Shown: positions 7,540 through 11,892 of the stretch, one piece after another
Layout of the letters: each line of letters opens with the position of its first letter
How positions within the stretch are numbered: position 1 is the first letter of the stretch
Source of the DNA: an uncultured Bacilli bacterium
Lineage (GTDB): Bacteria; Bacillota_I; Bacilli_A; RF39; UBA660
Direction of reading: 5' to 3'
Assembly: GCA_934096535.1 (NCBI GenBank)
Contig: CAKOMC010000045.1
Span: 1 to 11,892 of the forward strand
Length of the DNA stretch: 11,892 nucleotides
Translations under genes and position numbers: made by a program
The notes under the pieces: model-generated
Told to the model about the DNA's origin: nothing
Database searches by the model: none
What the model saw: the letters and a program-made list of their open reading frames with translations, nothing else

Positions 7540-8889
7540 ATGAAAAAATTTAATAGAGAAAAGGCTTTAAGAAAAATAGAATTTCAAAGAAAATGGCAAA
7601 GATATTCTAGATATGTTTATATTGCTATCCCATGTGTATTATGTGGCATTTTAGGCTTATATTTAGCTTATTCTAAATTCTTTGTTACGCAAGAAAATGA
7701 TGTGGTCCAGACAAAAGTTGGGGATTTTGTATATGGTGATGTTATTATCAATAATTATGTTAACGGCCAGTATACAGTTGAAGCTCCGGCTAGAGGTACA
7801 GGGTATAAAGTAGACAAAATTGTCTGCGATAATGGTGCCGTTGGCGAATGGAGTGCTAGAGATTGGGGACCAATCATATCTAATGTAACCAGAAGAAGCA
7901 AATGCAATATTTATTTTGTCGATATTGTTGATAAGGTAAATATTGGTAATGTTGCGGTTCCGCTAGATTATTATGGACTTTGTCCAACAGTAAATGCAGA
8001 TGGCACCGTAACGGTTACTAAAGTTGAAAGTCAATATGGTTATTTATGTAAAGCTAAAGATGCTTATGGTGATTCATATTATTATAGGGGTAATGTAACT
8101 AATAACTATGTAAAATTTGCTGGATTCTATTGGCGTATTATTCGTATCAATGGTGATGGTACTGTAAGAGTTATATATGATGGAACGAGTGCTCATGCGA
8201 ATGGTGAGTCAAATGAAGATAGACAAATCGGAACTACGGCTTTTAATAGTAGTTATAATGACAATGCCTATGTAGGATATATGTATGGTAAAACTGGTGC
8301 ATCAACATATGCGGAGACCCATGCCAATACAAATAATTCAACAATAAAGACTTATCTTGATACATGGTATGAAAATAATATTAAAGGAACAACTAATGAA
8401 CAATATATTGCTGATAATATTTTTTGTAATGATCGAAGTTTTGCCTCAAATAATAGTGGGACAGGTGCTGGAAAGAGTGAAACTGATTATCGTTGGTATA
8501 ATTTTGCAGATAGTTCTTGTAACAATAAAATGATGTTAACATGTATGCAAAAGAATGATGCATTTACAGTAAATGATACTAGTAAAGGTAACGGTGCTTT
8601 AACTTATGGTGTAGGACTTGTTACGACTGATGAGATAGTTTTAGCTGGAGGTTGGAGTTCAAGAAATTCAAATTATTATCTGTATTCTGGAAATAACTTA
8701 TGGACAATGTCGCCTCACTACTTTTACGGCTACGGCGCTTTTGAGCGGTATGTGTATTCGAACGGCTATGCAGACGGCCACAACAACGTCAGCAACGCTA
8801 ATGGAGCACGTCCAGTTTTCAATCTGAAGTCTGAGGTTCTGGTGCAAGGTACAGGGACGGTATCTGATCCTTTTCATCTTGCTTCATAG
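7540..8889 (+). CDS. DGR target protein A: membrane-anchored, with C-terminal variable lectin-like domain
   Basis: 449 residues; ATG 7540 follows AGAAGGA at 7517-7523 with long spacing. Residues 1-24 are basic and about 25-45 form a membrane helix, giving a cytoplasmic N-terminus and an outside body. Residues about 74-128 form a small beta-rich module (VNGQYTVEAPARGTGYKV to KCNIYFVD) also present in gene B. From about 140 to the end is a domain with FAGFYWRIIRINGDGTVRVI and, at the end, WTMSP...GARPVFNLKSEV. I read this as a C-type-lectin-like fold of the DUF6273/FGE kind that DGR target proteins use. Residues 390-425 are VR1, matching the template repeat at 9038-9146. Substituted positions are mainly Tyr, Gly, His, Phe and Ser in place of template Asn, forming a diversified binding face. 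VR1 has G/C-richer codons (TAC, GGC, AAC) than the rest of the gene, as expected for sequence copied from the template. The ligand is unknown. Confidence 0.85.
   Translation: MKKFNREKALRKIEFQRKWQRYSRYVYIAIPCVLCGILGLYLAYSKFFVTQENDVVQTKVGDFVYGDVIINNYVNGQYTVEAPARGTGYKVDKIVCDNGAVGEWSARDWGPIISNVTRRSKCNIYFVDIVDKVNIGNVAVPLDYYGLCPTVNADGTVTVTKVESQYGYLCKAKDAYGDSYYYRGNVTNNYVKFAGFYWRIIRINGDGTVRVIYDGTSAHANGESNEDRQIGTTAFNSSYNDNAYVGYMYGKTGASTYAETHANTNNSTIKTYLDTWYENNIKGTTNEQYIADNIFCNDRSFASNNSGTGAGKSETDYRWYNFADSSCNNKMMLTCMQKNDAFTVNDTSKGNGALTYGVGLVTTDEIVLAGGWSSRNSNYYLYSGNNLWTMSPHYFYGYGAFERYVYSNGYADGHNNVSNANGARPVFNLKSEVLVQGTGTVSDPFHLAS
8707..8815 (+). repeat. DGR variable repeat VR1
   Basis: Aligned without gaps to TR 9038-9146. 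The ends are shared (ATGTCGCCT at the left, GCACGTCCAG at the right). Over the 108 bp of complete codons there are 17 mismatches; 16 are at template A (TR 9047, 9050, 9056, 9062, 9065, 9066, 9071, 9072, 9080, 9086, 9098, 9107, 9108, 9110, 9123, 9128) and one is T to G (TR 9079 against VR 8748). Of the 42 template adenines 16 changed; of the 66 other bases one changed. Confidence 0.95.
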
Positions 8890-8896
8890 AAGCAAG
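8878..8896 (+). other. Hairpin across the stop codon of gene A
   Basis: Perfect 8-bp stem CTTGCTTC / GAAGCAAG with loop ATA, containing the TAG at 8887-8889. No T-tract follows, so it is a poor terminator. Gene B has no equivalent. Confidence 0.6.
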
Positions 8897-8921
8897 ATTA
8901 AGAATACTTGTGCGATGGTTT

Positions 8922-8951
8922 CACGGCCAAATGAATTATCATTTGGCCGTG
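8922..8951. other. Conserved post-VR hairpin 1
   Basis: A perfect 13-bp stem, CACGGCCAAATGA (8922-8934) with TCATTTGGCCGTG (8939-8951), and an ATTA loop. It starts 32 nt after the stop of gene A and 106 nt after VR1. There is no T-tract, so it is not an ordinary terminator. It shares core and loop with the hairpin at 10745-10772 after gene B. In the Bordetella phage BPP-1 DGR, a hairpin 3' of VR is needed for efficient homing; these may be the equivalent, though they lie farther from the VR. Confidence 0.85.
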
Positions 8952-9037
8952 GCGAAAATCTTTATATGATATAAGAGCAAATAGTAATGTTATATAAAGT
9001 TGGTTTGTCCTATAAATTATTGCTTGTTCTTTTAGAC

Positions 9038-9146
9038 ATGTCGCCTAACAACTTTAACGGCAACAACGCTAATGAGCGTAATGTGAATTCGAACGGCAAT
9101 GCAGACAACAACAACAACGTCAACAACACTAATGGAGCACGTCCAG
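9038..9146 (+). repeat. DGR template repeat TR
   Basis: 109 bp matching VR1 end to end, with 17 AAC/AAT codons in the VR reading frame. It is noncoding: there is no ribosome binding site before its first ATG and its frame closes at TAA 9155-9157 after 39 codons. It is richer in G+C than the surrounding DNA. Any adenine substitution in frame leaves the sequence free of stop codons. The match ends at CCAG (9143-9146), after which TR and both VRs differ. Confidence 0.95.
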
Positions 9147-9400
9147 ATTCCTACTAAGATAGATTAAAATCTATGGCACTCAAAATAAATGGCTAAGGCT
9201 TTTTATTGTAAGAAGTAGTTTTATGAAACTAGGAGAAAATAACTATTTATGTCTTTAAAACAGAATAAAGATGTTACCGAACTTTTATAAAATAATCTAA
9301 AATTAGATTGGAAACAAGGATAAACCAGTGGTAATTAACCCGAACATATAGCATAGATACTTTTAGACATTATTTAAAAGTTAGATACTATGTTGGTAGT

Positions 9401-9432
9401 ATTTAGAGTTATGTGAAAGCATAATTCTAAAT
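9401..9432 (+). other. 13-bp hairpin upstream of variable gene B
   Basis: ATTTAGAGTTATG (9401-9413) pairs with CATAATTCTAAAT (9420-9432), with one G-T pair and a 6-nt loop. It ends 30 nt before ATG 9463 and 15 nt before its AGGAG. No T-tract follows. It may be the 3' end of the template RNA fold or a leader element of gene B. Confidence 0.7.
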
Positions 9433-9462
9433 GTTTATAAATTAATAGGAGAAATATTTATT

Positions 9463-10713
9463 ATGAAAATATTTAAAAATAAAAAAAGAAAGTATATTAT
9501 AATAACTAGTTTAGTTAGTACTATTGTGGTTACAGGACTTATTATTACTTATTATAATTCTATTCCAAAAGAGGAACAACTTATTGGAGCTTACATAAAT
9601 GGTACTTATTCTGAAACTTTACCATCAAAAGGTAGTGGTTATGCTGTAGAAAAAATAGTATGTGATAATAATAATAATGCTAGTTGGGACTATAATAAAT
9701 GGGGGATAAAGCTTTCTAACTTGGGGACCAGAAGTAGGTGCAATATTTATTTTAAAAGTATAGAAAGTTTTACACTAGCTAATAAAACATTTTATTTAGA
9801 TGAAGTGCAAAGATGCCCGACAATGAATAGTGATGGAATTGTAACGGTAACTGGTGTTGAAGATACTTATGGTTATTTATGTAAGGCTAAAGATGCTTAC
9901 GGTGATTCATTTTATTATCGTGGTAATGTAACTAATAACTATGTAAAATTTGCTGGATTTTATTGGCGTATTATTCGCATTAATGGCGATGGCACGGTAA
10001 GAGTTATATATGATGGGACAAGTGCTCATGCGAATGGTGAATCTAGTAGTGATAGACAAATAGGGACTACAGCCTTTAATAGTAGTTATAATGACAATGC
10101 TTATGTCGGATATATGTATGGTAAAGCTGGTGCATCAACATATGCAGAGACCCATGCCAATACCAATAATTCAACAATAAAGACTTATCTTGATACATGG
10201 TATGAAAATAATATTAAAGGAACAACAAATGAGCAATATGTTAAAGGTAATTTATTTTGTAATGATAGAAGCTTTGCCAAAGATAATAGCGGAACCGGTG
10301 TAGGAACAAGCGAAACACATTATCGTTTGTATTCTTTTGTAAATAAAGGTAATAATAAGATGATGCTAATATGTCCGCAAAATAATGATGCGTTTACCGT
10401 TAATGATACTAATAAAGGTAATGGGGTTCTTACTTATGGCATTGGACTTGTAACAATTGATGAAGTAGTTTTGGCAGGAGGTTGGGGTTCAAGTAATTCA
10501 AAATATTATCTATATTCTGGAGAATATTATTTTACAATGTCGCCTATTTCCTTTCGTGGCAGTGGTGCTGCTGGGAACGTTGTACTTGTGAATGGTAACG
10601 TAACTGGCATCGGCGGTGTTAACAACAGCGCTGGTGCACGTCCAGTTTTAAATTTAAGCTCTGATGTCTTAAAAAATGGAAATGGGACGGCATCTGACCC
10701 ATATCATGCGTAA
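9463..10713 (+). CDS. DGR target protein B: paralogue of A with variable repeat VR2
   Basis: 416 residues; ATG 9463 has AGGAG at 9448-9452. Basic residues 1-10 and a membrane helix at about 11-31 anchor it. It then has the same small beta-rich module as protein A (INGTYSETLPSKGSGYAV to RCNIYF) and the same C-terminal lectin-like domain ending in GARPVLNLSSDV. DNA identity with gene A is about 90% over a 240-bp sample (8041-8280 against 9874-10113, about 25 mismatches), so the two are recent duplicates or undergo conversion. Residues 359-394 are VR2; only 17 of 36 residues match protein A there, against high identity in flanking parts. VR2 residues are mainly small (Ser, Gly, Ala, Val, Ile). 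No promoter was identified; it may be transcribed with the template RNA. It ends in a terminator at 10786-10813. Confidence 0.85.
   Translation: MKIFKNKKRKYIIITSLVSTIVVTGLIITYYNSIPKEEQLIGAYINGTYSETLPSKGSGYAVEKIVCDNNNNASWDYNKWGIKLSNLGTRSRCNIYFKSIESFTLANKTFYLDEVQRCPTMNSDGIVTVTGVEDTYGYLCKAKDAYGDSFYYRGNVTNNYVKFAGFYWRIIRINGDGTVRVIYDGTSAHANGESSSDRQIGTTAFNSSYNDNAYVGYMYGKAGASTYAETHANTNNSTIKTYLDTWYENNIKGTTNEQYVKGNLFCNDRSFAKDNSGTGVGTSETHYRLYSFVNKGNNKMMLICPQNNDAFTVNDTNKGNGVLTYGIGLVTIDEVVLAGGWGSSNSKYYLYSGEYYFTMSPISFRGSGAAGNVVLVNGNVTGIGGVNNSAGARPVLNLSSDVLKNGNGTASDPYHA
10537..10645 (+). repeat. DGR variable repeat VR2
   Basis: It has the same ends as VR1 and TR (ATGTCGCCT and GCACGTCCAG) and the same length, without gaps. 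Against TR I count 25 changes at the 42 adenines and 21 at the 66 other bases, many of the latter C to T at third codon positions. The adenine bias is real but weaker than in VR1, which suggests a different or older template. Confidence 0.8.
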
Positions 10714-10744
10714 GCGTTTAGAATAATTAATGCGAGGCAGAGAG

Positions 10745-10772
10745 GTCGCCAAATGAATCATCATTTGGCGAC
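10745..10772. other. Conserved post-VR hairpin 2
   Basis: A perfect 12-bp stem, GTCGCCAAATGA (10745-10756) with TCATTTGGCGAC (10761-10772), and an ATCA loop. It starts 31 nt after the stop of gene B and 99 nt after VR2. Its nine-base core GCCAAATGA and its partner are the same as at 8922-8951, while the outer pairs differ in a compensating way. Confidence 0.85.
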
Positions 10773-10785
10773 GCAACTTACTTGG

Positions 10786-10813
10786 TAGAAGAGGAGTTCT
10801 TCTATCATTTTTT
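10786..10813 (+). terminator. Intrinsic terminator of variable gene B
   Basis: TAGAAGA (10786-10792) pairs with TCTTCTA (10798-10804) around a 5-nt loop and is followed by TCATTTTTT. Confidence 0.7.
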
Positions 10814-10870
10814 AGGTGATTTTTAAAGATAAAGATATTACTATAGGGGTGGAATGAAGGAAAGTGTTAT

Positions 10871-11464
10871 ATGAAAGTATTAATGTTTAAAGTAGAAATA
10901 AATGGATTAAAGAATAAGATATGGAGAGTAATGGAAGTTACTGATAAGATGACTATAGGAGATTTAGCCTATAGTATACTGGCTAGTTTTAATTCGTTAG
11001 CATATCATTTATATAGTATTACTTATAAAGATAGAGAGTATAAAAGTTATATAGATCATGATTTAATGTTTGATGATGAAATAGTATTAGATGCTAGTCA
11101 AAGTATATTAAGGAATATAGGATTAAATGATAATGATACTATGGAAATGGAATATGACTTTGGATCTACGACAACATTTAAAATAAAGTATTTAGGTTCT
11201 AGAGAGTTAGAAGAAAATGATAAAACTTATTATCCAAGTATAATAGACGGTGCGGGTAATGGGATGTTAGATGATGTAAGTGAATTTGATTTAGAAGATA
11301 TAGTTAAAGATACTGATAAGTTAGGTTATTCTAAGTATCCTTATAGTATGGGATATGAAACTAATAAAATGTATGATTATAGAGAGTTTGATTTAAAAAA
11401 GAATAATATAATGGTTAAAAAAGTTTATCCTTTAATAAAAAAGGGATATGAAAATATAGAATAA
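10871..11464 (+). CDS. Plasmid pRiA4b ORF-3-like family protein
   Basis: 197 residues from ATG 10871, with AAGGAAA at 10857-10863. The opening FKVEINGLKNKIWRVMEV, the helix TIGDLAYSILASFNSLAYHLYSI and the later EYDFGSTTTFKIKYL followed by YPSIIDGAGNGMLDD match the PRiA4_ORF3 family (PF07929), in which a W-R pair, a His in the helix region and the YDFGD block are typical. Here the last block is EYDFGST. The family is a compact cytoplasmic domain widespread in bacteria and phages; its molecular role is not settled. There is no signal peptide or membrane helix. The gene stands alone between the terminator of gene B and the convergent ASCH gene, with 17 bp between their ends. No good promoter was seen in 10814-10853. 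Confidence 0.8.
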   Translation: MKVLMFKVEINGLKNKIWRVMEVTDKMTIGDLAYSILASFNSLAYHLYSITYKDREYKSYIDHDLMFDDEIVLDASQSILRNIGLNDNDTMEMEYDFGSTTTFKIKYLGSRELEENDKTYYPSIIDGAGNGMLDDVSEFDLEDIVKDTDKLGYSKYPYSMGYETNKMYDYREFDLKKNNIMVKKVYPLIKKGYENIE

Positions 11465-11474
11465 TATTAAGAAA

Positions 11475-11539
11475 AGAAGTCTTAAAAGTTCCAAATGCCA
11501 AGTTGCCCTTTGGCATAAATTGGTTCTTTTAAGACTTCT
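11475..11539. other. Long nested inverted repeat over the 3' end of the ASCH gene
   Basis: The outer arms AGAAGTCTTAAAAG (11475-11488) and CTTTTAAGACTTCT (11526-11539) are perfect over 14 bp. Inside are CCAA/TTGG and ATGCCAA (11495-11501) with TTGGCAT (11110 offset: 11510-11516). On the minus strand it runs into TTTCTTAAT, so it may terminate the ASCH gene even though most of it is coding sequence; the stop codon lies at 11482-11484. Confidence 0.7.
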
Positions 11540-11862
11540 ATTACTTCTAATTGCCAAGCAAAGCGTCCTACTTCATAATGACCAGAGTTATATTCTTCTT
11601 TATTTTTCTTAACTTCGTTAATAAAATCCTCATCCATATAAATACAATCCTTTAATAGACATTTACATATAATATGTTCAGGATTTTCTTGAGATTTAAG
11701 ATAAGTACTTGCAATACTTACATTACTAGCTTTACTTCTTGCTTTAGCAGCATGAATATATATTTCCCCACGATAATTAGTTTTCCAACTTCTAGTTTCA
11801 TATATTTTTACTTTATCTTTAATTAAAGTAGCAAAAGGTTCTCTTATAGTTAATACTTTCAT
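11482..11862 (-). CDS. ASCH domain protein
   Basis: 126 residues on the minus strand, with AGGAG 8-9 nt before the ATG at 11860-11862. The opening MKVLTIREPFATLI, then YETRSWKTNYRGEIYIHAAK and, at the end, GRFAWQLEVIEVL followed by the GQLGIWNF close, match the ASCH family (PF04266), a small beta-barrel related to PUA domains that binds RNA or modified nucleosides in characterised members. The length is normal and the gene looks intact. It is convergent with the pRiA4b-type gene. The substrate here cannot be told from sequence. Confidence 0.85.
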   Translation of the reverse strand: MKVLTIREPFATLIKDKVKIYETRSWKTNYRGEIYIHAAKARSKASNVSIASTYLKSQENPEHIICKCLLKDCIYMDEDFINEVKKNKEEYNSGHYEVGRFAWQLEVIEVLKEPIYAKGQLGIWNF

Positions 11863-11881
11863 AAATAGTTCTCCTAATTAA

Positions 11882-11890
11882 ATTATAACA
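11882..11890 (-). promoter_or_regulatory. Extended -10 promoter element of the ASCH gene
   Basis: On the minus strand TG-T-TATAAT at 11890-11882, a perfect extended -10. The -35 lies beyond the window edge. The leader would be about 12 nt long and hold the AGGAG site. Confidence 0.6.
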
Positions 11891-11892
11891 AA

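Larger units (their letters stand above)
9005..9432 (+). ncRNA. Candidate DGR template RNA with structured 3' tail
   Basis: The 573-bp gap 8890-9462 has no convincing gene. It contains the template repeat, then a series of hairpins: 9159-9174 (ATAGATT/AATCTAT), 9294-9309 (AATCTAA/TTAGATT), 9352-9392 (ACTTTTA/TAAAAGT with CATAG/CTATG outside), and 9401-9432 (13-bp stem ATTTAGAGTTATG/CATAATTCTAAAT, loop TGAAAG). In canonical DGRs the TR is transcribed with a structured spacer that primes cDNA synthesis, followed by the RT gene. This stretch has the right layout but is followed by target gene B. No clear promoter was found at 8950-9037, so the RNA may come from read-through past gene A, which lacks a U-tailed terminator. 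Ends are approximate. Confidence 0.45.

Noticed and set aside
8922..8951. Ordinary terminator of gene A
   Set aside because: The stem is strong but no T-tract follows on either strand, and the same core recurs after gene B, which has a separate U-tailed terminator.
9038..9146. CRISPR-like repeat
   Set aside because: The three copies are long, dispersed, partly inside genes and differ by adenine substitutions; there is no regular spacing.
9038..9157. Template repeat as a 39-codon Asn-rich gene
   Set aside because: No ribosome binding site; its frame is explained by homology to the VR and it closes just after the shared part.
9249..9462. Degraded reverse transcriptase reading frame
   Set aside because: Stops occur every few codons in the frame following the short ORF, and no RT motif could be recognised; only the start signal was kept as a minor finding.

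Overview
This 11.9-kb window is strongly A+T-rich. It uses mostly TAA or TAG stops, some TTG starts, AGGAG-type ribosome binding sites and short U-tailed terminators. There is no sign of UGA being read as Trp. This suggests a low-G+C Bacillota, perhaps one of the uncultured gut Bacilli or Mollicutes-like lineages; that placement is inferred from style and protein families, not from a marker gene.

Left part (1-6048): the 3' part of a transglutaminase-like protein gene that runs in from the left edge; a well-formed sigma-A promoter driving a two-gene operon of membrane-anchored extracytoplasmic proteins (a large protein with a tentative DUF3298/RsiV-like domain, and a PstS-like substrate-binding protein); then a monocistronic AAA ATPase of the DUF4143 family. 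Each unit ends in a clear intrinsic terminator. Middle (6090-7539): a sensor histidine kinase that seems to lack its N-terminal membrane segment and has no response regulator nearby, followed by 445 bp of noncoding DNA holding an inverted pair of 29-bp palindromic repeats around a 227-bp segment.

Right-centre (7540-10870) is the striking part. It has the layout of a diversity-generating retroelement (DGR) without a reverse transcriptase. Two paralogous membrane-anchored genes each carry a C-terminal variable repeat (VR1 8707-8815, VR2 10537-10645). Between them lies a noncoding template repeat (TR, 9038-9146). VR1 differs from TR at 17 of 108 compared positions and 16 of these are template adenines, which is the signature of adenine-specific mutagenic retrohoming. 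Both target genes are followed, 31-32 nt after their stop codons, by hairpins with the same core and covarying outer pairs. The roughly 290 nt after TR are rich in hairpins, where a canonical DGR would have a structured spacer and then the RT gene. No RT or Avd gene is present anywhere in the window, so the RT must act in trans, lie more than 9 kb upstream or 2.7 kb downstream of TR, or have been lost.

Right end (10871-11892): a pRiA4b ORF-3-like protein gene, convergent with an ASCH-domain gene on the minus strand whose 3' end is embedded in a long nested inverted repeat. No tRNA, rRNA, CRISPR array, transposase or complete integrase was seen.
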